From positions 1-64,000 of the forward strand of contig JADHUC010000005.1 in assembly GCA_016784735.1 (NCBI GenBank): a stretch of 64,000 bases of DNA. The letters are read 5' to 3'. Position numbers and translations under genes: made by a program. The notes below the pieces were generated by a model that had not been told where the DNA came from, did not search any database, and saw nothing but the letters and a program-made list of their open reading frames with translations. Every line of letters begins with the position of its first letter. Position 1 is the first letter of the stretch. Source of the DNA: Pirellulaceae bacterium. GTDB taxonomy: Bacteria > Planctomycetota > Planctomycetia > Pirellulales > Pirellulaceae. Shown piece by piece: positions 27,966 through 36,652 of the stretch.

Positions 27966-28070
27966 TCGATGCTGTCACAGACTGTGTAGCTTGAACAAAT
28001 CAAATGCCCTGGCGATCGCCGGTCAATTGTGGACGAGTCCAGGCTGACATGGTAGGGTGAATGGCATGGC

Positions 28071-28094
28071 GAGGATGGCTTGGAGCCAATCCTC
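28071..28094 (+). terminator. Weak hairpin followed by CTTTTC
   Basis: GAGGATGGCT pairs with AGCCAATCCTC with one bulge around TGG, followed by CTTTTC. It could end transcription before the FG-GAP gene. Apart from this and the repeat at 27909, the 378-base gap 27830-28207 shows no gene. Confidence 0.35.
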
Positions 28095-28207
28095 CTTTTC
28101 TGGCCGTAATGCTAGTCTGACGCGTTAGTCCAAATCGAGTTGGCAGGACGGGGCGTTCCCGCCCGCGATGGTTTCACCGTTCCCCCGGATAATGTGAGGA
28201 GTTGAGC

Positions 28208-29449
28208 ATGCGTTCTGTTATGGTTTTCTCGGGTGCGGCAATCCTGGCCGCCTGGGCGTTGGTCGCCGAGGCGGGGGAGTTGGCTGCACCGGTCCACGTG
28301 ATGTCCGACGGCCAGCCGCTTGACGTCGGCGGCATCGGATATGCCGCCCCGTTCATGGGCGACTACGACGGCGACGGCGTGCGCGATCTTTTGGTGGGTG
28401 TGTTTTCTGAAGGCCGATTGCGGATCTATCGCAATCTTGGCACAAACGCGAAGCCGAAGTTTGGCGGCTACGAGCAGTTCAAGGGCGGGGCCGAAACCGG
28501 TCGCGTCCCGGCTGGATGATGCATCGGTTTCACTCCCATGTTGGGAGATTTCGACGCCGACGGTGATTTGGACGTGCTTTCGGGATCGTATCCAGGGGAA
28601 CTGTATCTATTTCGACGAAACGCAGACGGCTCGTTCGCAGATGGCGAGACGCTGAAGGACCGCGACGGCAATGCCATCAAGGCAGACAAGGCATCGACCG
28701 TCTTCTTGGCCGACTGGGACGCCGACGGCGATCTGGACATGGTACTGGGCAGCATTCGAGGCGATGTGTACTTGGTCATCAACGAAGGCGCCGCCAAAGC
28801 GCCGGAATTCGGCAAGCCGGTCAAGTTGGACTTGGATTTGGCGGGTAGCAATTCGGGACCGATCGTGGCCGATTGGGACGGCGACGGCTTGGCTGATTTG
28901 TTGGTCGGCCTGAGCGACGGCAGTGCCCATTGGCTCCGCAACGTCGGCACCGCCGAAAAGCCCAAATTCGCTTCGAGCGAGACGCTGGTGGAAAAGAGTG
29001 GCTTTGGCTTCCGATTCGAGGATCGCAAGCCGGGACAGTGGGGGGCTCGGGTCAAACTGTGCGCAACGGATTTCAACGGCGATGGACGACTCGACTTGCT
29101 CTTGGGTGATCGCTCTGGTGACGTCGTTGAACCCGAGATGACGGACGAGCAGCGGCAGGCCTACGATAAAGCGAAGCAACAAATGGCCGAGCTTATGAAA
29201 CAGCGTGCCGAGGCCTCGGCCAAGTTGATCAAACTGCAACGGGAGAGTCGGAACGCGGAGAAGCCGGCGACTGACGAAGATCGTCAGCGGGCGAAGGAAA
29301 GAGCCAGCGAACTGCAAGAGTTGGTGAAAGGGTTGCAGAAGCTGAACACCGAATACGCCGCTTGCAGCCAGAAGCTCCGTGAGTTCGGCCCACAGAAGGT
29401 CAGACACGGTTTCGTCTGGTTCTTCCAGCGCAAGCCGAAAGCCGAGTAA
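28208..29449 (+). CDS. FG-GAP/VCBS repeat protein, candidate selenoprotein (in-frame TGA at 28517)
   Basis: This frame of 413 codons has a signal peptide (VMVFSGAAILAAWALVAEAG) and FG-GAP calcium-binding loops DYDGDGVRD, DFDADGDLD, DWDADGDLD, DWDGDGLAD and DFNGDGRLD. A coiled-coil C-terminus starts near residue 310. The single in-frame TGA is codon 104, in GRVPAG-TGA-CIGFTP. Both sides keep the same frame and domain rhythm, and the next codon is Cys. A 6-bp stem with a UGU loop starts 14 bases after the TGA (28533-28547), near the bacterial SECIS format. So it may be read as selenocysteine; a nonsense mutation is the alternative. GAGGAG lies 6 bases before the ATG. Without readthrough only 103 residues are made. 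Confidence 0.7.
28533..28547 (+). promoter_or_regulatory. Candidate bacterial SECIS hairpin
   Basis: CTCCCA (28533-28538) pairs perfectly with TGGGAG (28542-28547) around a TGT loop. The loop starts 20 bases after the TGA at 28517-28519 and has G as its second base. Known bacterial SECIS elements have a short stem within roughly 16-37 bases of the UGA and a G among the first loop bases, so it fits. A stem this short can occur by chance. Confidence 0.45.
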
Positions 29450-29520
29450 CTTCTGTGGCCAAGGATGGCGGAGACGAATTGAAGGCAAAGCAGCCCCGGA
29501 GAGTTTTGGGATGGGCCGTG

Positions 29521-29643
29521 TTGTGTCGCGGTCTCCCCTGTTGTGTCGCGGTCTCCCGACCGCGACACGCGTGCGACCGCAGGTCTCCAAGAATCCGGGG
29601 AGACCTGCGGTCGGCGAGTGGTCCGGTCGGGAGACCGGACCAC
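29521..29643. repeat. Cluster of three hairpins with a 17-bp direct repeat
   Basis: A 17-base direct repeat (29521-29537 and 29541-29557, TTGTGTCGCGGTCTCCC) leads into three perfect hairpins: 29543-29553 with 29558-29568, 29574-29588 with 29599-29613, and 29618-29628 with 29633-29643. All share GGTCTCC/GGAGACC-like cores. It fills the gap between the FG-GAP gene and the gene starting at 29678. Confidence 0.9.
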
Positions 29644-29677
29644 AACCAGGGAGCCCACAATGCGGAGGAAGGAACTG

Positions 29678-31381
29678 ATGGACACAAGGCTGGCGACTAT
29701 TCAATGGTCTTCCCGCATGTTGGCCACTGCTGTGTACGTGTGCTTCGGAACCCTCACCGCTACCGCAGCGGACGCGCCGTCCTCATCGCTTGACGACCCG
29801 AAGTACGATGGTCTCAAGGCGGAGTTTCTGAACTTGGATCCGGCGTATTTCTCGGAGGTGGTTTTCTCCGATCACTTTTCCGATGCATCGCAGAATTACG
29901 CTAGCGCCGACGGCGCGAACAGACTTGAGCTGAGGATCAACGAAGGCGGGTTCATGGGATGGCACACCTTCGGCGGCACGTATTGGGCCGACAATTCGCT
30001 CCACGGGACAAAGTCGCTCGCACGCTACATGACCGGCGGCAGTCCCCACAACAATGGGCCCGTTGGCGGGTCGAGTGTGGACAATGATCACCTCACGGCG
30101 ATCAAGCATCCGGACCGCATCTACAAGCGGGATACATGGGCGACCGGCTCCGGCACGCGGCTGTGGATCGGTGCCGGTTTCAGGCAGACATTTCTTCTGC
30201 CGCTCTTCAAAGGTCTCGAGTACGGTCCGGCCAACCGAATCTGCTTCGAAGTCGAATTACCGACGGACCGTATGCGCTTCTCGTCTCAAGGCCGTACGCG
30301 CGACGGCGGCGATCCGGGCAGAGCTCAACTGGTGAACCCCGAAGTGGCCCACGACAATCTCGACTGGGTTCGAGCCGAGATGGGTACTTACACTTCGGTG
30401 TATGGATCGGACCTGCTGAACTGGACCAACAACCCGGAGACGGGCGGCACCTTCAACCGCGGTGGGTGCCATTTCTATCACAAGCCCGCGTCGTACCAGC
30501 GCTACCCGCTGGACAGAGCTTACGCGCTGAGCAAAGACACGATCGTCTTCTGCTTTGGGCCGGCACCGAGTGGCGTTCGCAGTGGTATGCGCCCGCCCTT
30601 TTGCATCAACCCGTTGCTGACCGTCATGGGCGACAACTCCGAGGGCCTCACCGACGCCTACCAGTACATCTCTTACCTGACCCGCGTCTACTTCGACATC
30701 CTGTCGACCGAAACGAAACACCCGGCGACCGCCAAGTACAACAAGGTGTGGGTCATGTACGAGCCGAATGACATCCAAGCGCTCAGCGGACGGGGCTCCG
30801 TCCTGGGTGTAGACATGGTGACTCGGGACGAGCCCGCGATTCATCCCTTTACGATCTTCAACGATGCCCCAGAAGCGCGGACTTACCGGATCACGATGAT
30901 GGCCGGTGGCAACTTGGCCTTCGAGTCGGCAAACGACTCGTTCCGCATTTACGTAGACGCAGACGCGAACGAAGCCCACGACGCCGGCGAGGACACTGAA
31001 CTCGTGCCAGCCGGCACGGTGACGCTAGAGGCGAAGACGGATCTGGACCTCGTAGCCACCCAAAAACCCAACTGGGACAGCACTTACGATACAAACGAGC
31101 GTTTCGGCCGTCGTTTCGCCCCGGCGGGTATCACGCTCCAGGAAGTGGGACGGATGCGGATGACATCTTACGCCTTCCGCACCTGGCTCGGGACTGCCGA
31201 AGAGGTAGCGAAAAAGGAAACGCTCATCAACGAAATGCGTTATCCATCGCCTGACAGCATTTACGCGACGCAGGCCCAGTGGAACCAGGACAAGCCGGAC
31301 AACCCCCGACTCGTCCGCAACACGCCCGACTACCAGATGGCCCTCCGCAAGCTGGCCGTACGGCGTCGAACAGGCAGATGA
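29678..31381 (+). CDS. Secreted protein of unknown family
   Basis: This 567-residue protein has a signal peptide ending near TATAADA. The body begins EFLNLDPAYFSEVVFSDHFS and is rich in aromatic residues and Gly (GGFMGWHTFGGTYWADNSLHG, HFYHKPASYQRYPLD). A late beta-sandwich segment has a calcium-loop-like DADANEAHDAGED. I do not recognise the family. Features fit an extracellular binding or structural protein. ATG 29678 has GGAAGGA upstream and is preferred to ATG 29660. Confidence 0.65.
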   Translation: MDTRLATIQWSSRMLATAVYVCFGTLTATAADAPSSSLDDPKYDGLKAEFLNLDPAYFSEVVFSDHFSDASQNYASADGANRLELRINEGGFMGWHTFGGTYWADNSLHGTKSLARYMTGGSPHNNGPVGGSSVDNDHLTAIKHPDRIYKRDTWATGSGTRLWIGAGFRQTFLLPLFKGLEYGPANRICFEVELPTDRMRFSSQGRTRDGGDPGRAQLVNPEVAHDNLDWVRAEMGTYTSVYGSDLLNWTNNPETGGTFNRGGCHFYHKPASYQRYPLDRAYALSKDTIVFCFGPAPSGVRSGMRPPFCINPLLTVMGDNSEGLTDAYQYISYLTRVYFDILSTETKHPATAKYNKVWVMYEPNDIQALSGRGSVLGVDMVTRDEPAIHPFTIFNDAPEARTYRITMMAGGNLAFESANDSFRIYVDADANEAHDAGEDTELVPAGTVTLEAKTDLDLVATQKPNWDSTYDTNERFGRRFAPAGITLQEVGRMRMTSYAFRTWLGTAEEVAKKETLINEMRYPSPDSIYATQAQWNQDKPDNPRLVRNTPDYQMALRKLAVRRRTGR

Positions 31382-31466
31382 AGTGCGCGTTATTCGGATC
31401 GCGCTCAATCGCAGACGAGCCCCAGTTTTTCGACGTGCATCTTGGCTCGGCCGAAGGCCGCAGCGT

Positions 31467-31757
31467 TCAACCCGCAGCCGAAGACGCAGGTATTGATGTT
31501 GCGCGTTTTCCGCCCTGTTCCTCGCTGAGCCGCTCACCAGCGGCAAACCCGTGGGGCTTGGTGGCTACTATAAGGGTGGCTGGCGTCGATGAATACTCCT
31601 TCAACCCCAGCCGCTGAATTTCGCGACGCGGCAACACCACCCCACCATTGAACGCGGTGTCAACCCAAACGAGAACGGTCGATTCTGGACCGTTCGGCGT
31701 ACTGCCGATTTGCACTTCGAGTAGTGCCCGAAGATCGTCATCGACGGTTCCATTCAT
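31467..31757 (-). CDS. Truncated clan AA aspartic protease (retropepsin-like)
   Basis: This 96-residue frame starts MNGTVDDDLRALLEVQIG. It has the retropepsin core VLVWVDTAFNGGVVLPRREIQRLGL with the catalytic DTA. After about residue 62 the sequence (ATKPHGFAAGERLSEEQGG) no longer resembles the family, whose members run to about 120-130 residues with a second hydrophobic motif ending in LLG. The gene therefore looks truncated or fused to foreign sequence. Its start overlaps the stop of the upstream small gene as ATGA, the usual arrangement for this two-gene module. Confidence 0.55.
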   Translation of the reverse strand: MNGTVDDDLRALLEVQIGSTPNGPESTVLVWVDTAFNGGVVLPRREIQRLGLKEYSSTPATLIVATKPHGFAAGERLSEEQGGKRATSIPASSAAG

Positions 31758-31987
31758 CGAATCATCACTCCAAGATGGAGTGCGGCGGCATGAGTCAGAC
31801 GGTCCGGATGGTTGCGGCGGGCGGATCGCGTAGCCTCGTTTAGCGTCTTGCCCAAGAGGTAATCGCCGGATTCGGGCTCTATCACCACAAACTCATCAAC
31901 GTGTTCGGGCTCCAGAATCGCCCGCAATCGGTTGGCATAAATCTCTTCTGCTTTTCGCACGAATTCGTCAACATCCGATTCTGTCAT
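31754..31987 (-). CDS. Small partner protein of the aspartic-protease module
   Basis: This 77-residue protein (MTESDVDEFVRKAEEIYANRL) has the segments HVDEFVVIEPESGDYLLGKTLNEATRSARRNHPD. It matches, from memory, the small protein that commonly precedes clan AA aspartic proteases in cyanobacteria and planctomycetes. Such pairs are annotated as toxin-antitoxin-like, but the roles are not established. A start at 32014 is possible; 31987 has a GAGAG upstream. It is coupled to the protease gene by ATGA. Confidence 0.65.
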   Translation of the reverse strand: MTESDVDEFVRKAEEIYANRLRAILEPEHVDEFVVIEPESGDYLLGKTLNEATRSARRNHPDRLTHAAALHLGVMIR

Positions 31988-32134
31988 TGCTTGTCTCTCA
32001 CCGTCCGATATCATGGTTCATTGTACGCCCGGCTGGTGAACTCCGGCAATACCGACCAAATCCGGCGCCGAGAATGCCGACGGACCATCCATCCGTCTCT
32101 TGCAACGTTCTAACCAAGATCACATGCGGCTGCG

Positions 32135-32437
32135 ATGGCTAAAGATTCAAACAAACACAGGGTCCTCGTTCGTCGCAAAAAGGAACTCGATCACGCGCTC
32201 AAGAATGATCTTGCTCCGGCTGCGATAGCACGTCGCGCGGAGAAAGTCAGGGCTGCTGCTATCGCTGTAATAAAGAAATACCGCGGGTCATTCGCGCATC
32301 TCGAAGGGGGGCCGGGTAATAGAGAATGGAAAGAGCTGAAAGAAAGATGGGATCAGCTTACAACCGATGAAATCGTAGAACTTGTTCGGCAGTGGCCGCC
32401 GAGACCCGCTATCCGAGACGTTCGCTTGATGGATTAG
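32135..32437 (+). CDS. Small hypothetical protein
   Basis: This 100-residue basic protein (MAKDSNKHRVLVRRKKELDH) is mostly helical: IARRAEKVRAAAIAVIKKY and WKELKERWDQLTTDEIVELVRQW. It has no signal peptide and no recognised family. No clear RBS precedes the ATG. It lies after the aspartic-protease module on the opposite strand, in a small-gene region, and could be a toxin-antitoxin component or DNA-binding protein; this is speculation. Confidence 0.45.
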   Translation: MAKDSNKHRVLVRRKKELDHALKNDLAPAAIARRAEKVRAAAIAVIKKYRGSFAHLEGGPGNREWKELKERWDQLTTDEIVELVRQWPPRPAIRDVRLMD

Positions 32438-32459
32438 CCTTTCAATCGGGGACCAACGC

Positions 32460-32529
32460 GTGGGGCACGTTTCTAACGTGCCGATGTCCATAAGGTCGTC
32501 TGATACGGCACGTTAGGAACGTGCCCCAC
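32460..32529. repeat. 24-bp inverted repeat, GTGGGGCACGTT family, copy 1
   Basis: Arms 32460-32483 and 32506-32529 pair with one mismatch. The same arms, with small changes, form the repeat at 63129-63206. The element ends 21 bases before the DUF4838 start, so it lies in the leader of that gene. Confidence 0.9.
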
Positions 32530-32550
32530 AGTCATTAAGGGAGGTGGACG

Positions 32551-34914
32551 ATGAGGAACATTTGTGCGGTCTTAGGTTGTGGAATCATGATGGTGAGTAT
32601 GCTGGCGGCGGTGGGTCGTTCGGCAATGGCTGCACCGCAGGGCGTGACGCTGGTCAAAGACGGTCGATCCCACACAGCGATTTACGTTACCGAGCGCATT
32701 ATGGCCGAGGATAAACAGACGCAGGGGCAGAAGCGTCAGGCCGTCAAGCTGGAGCAACAGCGTCGTCGCTTGCGGGAATCGGTGCGCGACTTGGCGCGGT
32801 ACATGGAAAAGATGTCCGGTGGCTCGGTGAAGGTCCATACGGGCGAACCGACCGAGTCCGAGAAGACCCTGGTTCCCATTTTCATCGGCGAACTGGCCCA
32901 AGAACGCTTTGGCCAGCCGCAGAAGAAGTGTGTATACGACCAGGGCTTTCGTATCGTTGTCAAAAGCGATGCGGTCGGCCTGATCGGCGAATCGGACCTG
33001 GCGACAAGCTATGCGATTTACACTCTTCTCCACGATTTGGGCTGTCGGTGGTACGTGCCCGGCGAGATCGGCGAAGTCATCCCACGAGAAGCAAGTATTG
33101 TCTTGCCCAATCAGGATACCGCCAACGCACCGTTTACATATTATCGCGGGATCTGGTATGCCGACGACGCCTATAAACGTCGCAATCGAATGGGCGGTCT
33201 GCGTCTGAACGCCGGCCACGCGCTGGAGCGGTATATCACGGCCCAGCAACGCGAGGAGCATCCCGACTGGCAGGCCACCATTAACGGCAAGCCTCATCAC
33301 AGCCGTCTCAAGTGGAGTCATCCCGGCGTGGCCAACGCCATCGCCGATGAGCTGATCGCGCGACAGGATAAGGACCGTGTTGACAGCCTGTCGCTTTCAC
33401 CCGGCGACGGGGCTGCGTTCGACGAATCGGCCGAAGACCGGGCGCTGGACGCCGGCGACATCGACCCGACGATGAACGTGGTATCCCTGACCGATCGTTT
33501 TCTTTCGCTGACGAACCGCATCGCGGAGAAGGTCACGGCCAAGCATCCCGAGACGCTTTTCGGCATGCTCGCGTATGTGCAGTACACACGTCCGCCACTG
33601 CGTGAAAAGGTTCATCCGGCGATTATTCCGCAGATCGCGCCGATCACCTATTCGCGGCATCGCCCGATGAGCGACACGCAAAGCCCCGACGGCAAGAATT
33701 TGCTTGAACTGGTCGAAGGCTGGGGCCGGAAGGCGCGGTTCACGTCGTATTACGCCTATGCGTACAACCTCGCCGATACCGGTACGCCCTGTCCGTTCCT
33801 GACCAAGTGGGGCACGGACACGCCGATCGTCTTCGCCAACAACTGCCGCCTTTGGCAGCCCGAAACCACGCCGAATTTCGAAACGGCCATGCACGCTTTG
33901 TATATGGCCAATCGTCTCGCCTGGGATCCCAGCGAAAAGCCACAGGAGATCTACGACGAAATCAACGCAAACTTCTACGGTGCTGCTGCCGAGCCGATGA
34001 GCCGTTACTGGAAGATCATTGACGACGCGTGGATCATGCCTGACGATCACTCCGGCTGCACGTTCGGCCACCTGCGACGCTTCACACCCGAAGTGATGAA
34101 AGCCGCCCGGCAGGCCATCGACGACGCCGTCGCGGCGTGTAAGACCGTGACCGAGTATCGTCGCGTTGAAATGGTCGACTGGTCGCTGCGGATGCATGAA
34201 CTGTTTATGAAAATGAAGCGGGACCTTGCCGAGGGACGGTTTGCGAACCTCGCCGCCGACGCGGATCTTTACATGGGCACGATCAAGGGCCTGGCCAAAC
34301 GCTATGCCGACAACTACGCCTTTTCCGGTGCACCCTGGACCCGTGACGATTGCAGCGTCAACGTGCGGTATTTCAAGTGGTTCAATCTCAAGACATACGA
34401 AGACGCGACTCGCATCGCCGACCGTCGCAGCTTCGCCATGCTGACGCGCAAGCCCCTGCGCGACTGGAAAATCCAGTCTGACCGAGACGACAAGGGGCTC
34501 GATGCGGGCTGGCAGAAGGTTGATTTCGACGACAAGTCATGGGGAACGACCGACGTCGCTGTCGATACGTGGTCGGCGATCGGTTACCACGATTACTTCG
34601 GAACGATGTGGTATCGCACCGCCGTCCAAACGCCCGCCGCCCCCAAGGACAAGAAGGTGTATCTCTGGATCGCCGCTACCGACGGTCCGGTTCGCGTGTT
34701 TGTTAACGGCAAACACGTTCCGTTTATCAATGACGATGGCGAGTCGCTCGATGAGGCTACCGGCTACTGCAAGCCGTTCTCGTTCAATATCACCAGCGTG
34801 GTCGAACCCGGGCAGCAGAACGTCATCGCCCTACGCTGCACGCGAGCCGTCCCACCTAACGAAATCGGCACCGGTGGGCTGCTTGGACCCGTAGCGATCT
34901 ATCGACAGAATTGA
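32551..34914 (+). CDS. Secreted DUF4838 protein, glycosidase-like
   Basis: This 787-residue protein has a signal peptide (GCGIMMVSMLAAVGRSAMAA). An N-terminal alpha/beta domain (YVTERIM, LARYMEKMSGG, IFIGELAQERFG, GFRIVVK, ATSYAIYTLLHDLGCRWYVPG) is the GH20/GH67-type N-terminal fold. The DUF4838 core follows (HPDWQATINGKPH, SLSPGDGAAF, FGMLAYVQYTRPPL, DIL-like AFGAPWTRDD). The last 150 residues (WQKVDFDDKSWGTTDVAVDTW, VRVFVNGKHVPF) are a galactose-binding-like domain. It is probably a glycosidase, but no catalytic acid can be assigned. GGGAGG lies 8 bases upstream, and the sialidase-like gene follows after 10 bases. Confidence 0.85.
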   Translation: MRNICAVLGCGIMMVSMLAAVGRSAMAAPQGVTLVKDGRSHTAIYVTERIMAEDKQTQGQKRQAVKLEQQRRRLRESVRDLARYMEKMSGGSVKVHTGEPTESEKTLVPIFIGELAQERFGQPQKKCVYDQGFRIVVKSDAVGLIGESDLATSYAIYTLLHDLGCRWYVPGEIGEVIPREASIVLPNQDTANAPFTYYRGIWYADDAYKRRNRMGGLRLNAGHALERYITAQQREEHPDWQATINGKPHHSRLKWSHPGVANAIADELIARQDKDRVDSLSLSPGDGAAFDESAEDRALDAGDIDPTMNVVSLTDRFLSLTNRIAEKVTAKHPETLFGMLAYVQYTRPPLREKVHPAIIPQIAPITYSRHRPMSDTQSPDGKNLLELVEGWGRKARFTSYYAYAYNLADTGTPCPFLTKWGTDTPIVFANNCRLWQPETTPNFETAMHALYMANRLAWDPSEKPQEIYDEINANFYGAAAEPMSRYWKIIDDAWIMPDDHSGCTFGHLRRFTPEVMKAARQAIDDAVAACKTVTEYRRVEMVDWSLRMHELFMKMKRDLAEGRFANLAADADLYMGTIKGLAKRYADNYAFSGAPWTRDDCSVNVRYFKWFNLKTYEDATRIADRRSFAMLTRKPLRDWKIQSDRDDKGLDAGWQKVDFDDKSWGTTDVAVDTWSAIGYHDYFGTMWYRTAVQTPAAPKDKKVYLWIAATDGPVRVFVNGKHVPFINDDGESLDEATGYCKPFSFNITSVVEPGQQNVIALRCTRAVPPNEIGTGGLLGPVAIYRQN

Positions 34915-34924
34915 AGGGAATGGG

Positions 34925-36580
34925 ATGATGGAATTATTGGCGTTGTTCGTCGCATTGGCCGCGACACCCACGTTTACCTACGATGCGGAAGTGTTGCCGA
35001 ATCAGGCCAGGCCGCCGTGGTCGTTTCGCGAGACCACGAACTGTTCGGCTGCGGTCGAGGACGGCGTGCTGCACGTGCGGGACGACGGCACCGCGCAGGG
35101 CGAACTGCAGTTCATCAGTTTCTCGTGGGCCGCAACCGCCGATCGGCCTCACAGTGTCGAGGCTCGGGTCAAAGTGGCAAGTTGCTCCGGTCCGTCCGGA
35201 GTGATCATTCTGGCCGCGGATGGTGTCCGCGAAGTTGGATTGACACTGTTCCCCGATCGCATTGAAAGTCACCGGCTCGAAGCCCGCGCCGAAGTCGATC
35301 TGGCCGATGACTTCCACGTCGTACGGCTGGAGATGGTTGGCGACGACGCTGTCGTTAAAGTGGACGGCCACGTCGTGCTTGATCTGACGGGCAAGTCGAC
35401 GTGGGAGGCGCATGCGGGACGGAACGTGGTCGGCTTCGGCAGTCTGAGCTCCGCGGCGACGGGCGAGGCTTGGTGGGATTACGTGACCTGGTCCGCGGAA
35501 CAACCAGAAGTGGAGATCTACTCGCACGCCGAACATCATATCGTCTACAAACGCGAGGATGTCTACGCCTGCTTCCCTAGCCTGCATCAGTACGAAGACG
35601 GCTCGCTTGTCAGTGGTTTTGGCACGCGAGTGCGGCGAAGCCACATCGACAACACCGGCGGGGCAGCACGGATGGTCAGTCGTGACGGAGGCGTGACGTG
35701 GGAGAAAGCCGATGGGACGGCGCCCCATCACAATCCGAATACAGTTCGCGCCGACGGTCATTTGGCCAACGCTAACGCGATCGGTTGGCGTTACGTGGAC
35801 GAAGGCGAGATGGAGCGATTGAAAGCCGAAGGCCGGACCGTGCGCGCTGTGCGACCGGGTACGGTGGCCTATCTGAGCGGCGCCCGTTTCACGGTTCGTA
35901 GCATCACTGGCGAGACGATTCGCCCCTGGGCGGAAATCGACGTACCGCCTGGCGGTGGAATGATGAATTTTCACCAGGCGGCTTACCTGAATCTGGGCAA
36001 CCGTGTACGGCTGGTCGGCATTTACGATACGGGGCCAGACGGGCACCGCAGCGCCCACGTGCTACGCACAGAGGATGATGGCGACAGTTGGACCTGTCTG
36101 CCATTGGCGTTGGGCGACGAACAGATGAGTTTCAACGAGACGGCACTGGGAGCCAATGCCGAAGGGCACGTGATCGCGCTGATGCGGACTGCGGAATCGA
36201 CGAACAAGAAACAGGCCGGTTTTCTCTATCAGGTGGCGTCAACGGATCGCGGCAAAACTTGGTCCGAGCCGGTCGATACCGGTATCTGGGGCTATCCGGC
36301 TCACTTGCTGTTGCTGCCCGATGGCCGGCTGGTGGCGACTTATGGCTATCGCCGAGCACCCATGGGGATTCGAGCTTGCTTCAGCCACGACGGCGGTCGG
36401 AGTTGGGACATCGAAAACGAGATCATCCTGCGTGCCGATGGTTTCGGCAGTGGCAGCGATCTTGGCTACCCGATTACGCAACGGCTGAGCGATGGGACCT
36501 TGGCGACGATCTACTACTTCAATGGAATCGACAACATCACCCACATCTGCCTGACGCGTTGGACACCGCCGATCAGGTAG
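34925..36580 (+). CDS. Sialidase-like BNR-repeat protein with jelly-roll N-terminus
   Basis: This 551-residue protein has a short hydrophobic N-terminus (LLALFVALAATP). Residues about 20-195 form a LamG-like domain. A six-bladed propeller follows with four visible Asp-boxes: SRDGGVTW, TEDDGDSW, STDRGKTW and SHDGGRSW. This is the exo-alpha-sialidase/neuraminidase superfamily; whether it cleaves sialic acid is unknown because the Arg triad cannot be placed confidently. It starts 10 bases after the DUF4838 gene and was probably recruited with it and the following sulfatase to one polysaccharide target. Confidence 0.82.
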   Translation: MMELLALFVALAATPTFTYDAEVLPNQARPPWSFRETTNCSAAVEDGVLHVRDDGTAQGELQFISFSWAATADRPHSVEARVKVASCSGPSGVIILAADGVREVGLTLFPDRIESHRLEARAEVDLADDFHVVRLEMVGDDAVVKVDGHVVLDLTGKSTWEAHAGRNVVGFGSLSSAATGEAWWDYVTWSAEQPEVEIYSHAEHHIVYKREDVYACFPSLHQYEDGSLVSGFGTRVRRSHIDNTGGAARMVSRDGGVTWEKADGTAPHHNPNTVRADGHLANANAIGWRYVDEGEMERLKAEGRTVRAVRPGTVAYLSGARFTVRSITGETIRPWAEIDVPPGGGMMNFHQAAYLNLGNRVRLVGIYDTGPDGHRSAHVLRTEDDGDSWTCLPLALGDEQMSFNETALGANAEGHVIALMRTAESTNKKQAGFLYQVASTDRGKTWSEPVDTGIWGYPAHLLLLPDGRLVATYGYRRAPMGIRACFSHDGGRSWDIENEIILRADGFGSGSDLGYPITQRLSDGTLATIYYFNGIDNITHICLTRWTPPIR

Positions 36581-36652
36581 CCCCGCGACAAGCGTCATGA
36601 GGGATCAGGGTTTCTATCAGTCTGACGAAATCGCTTCTTTGGGGGACTCGCC

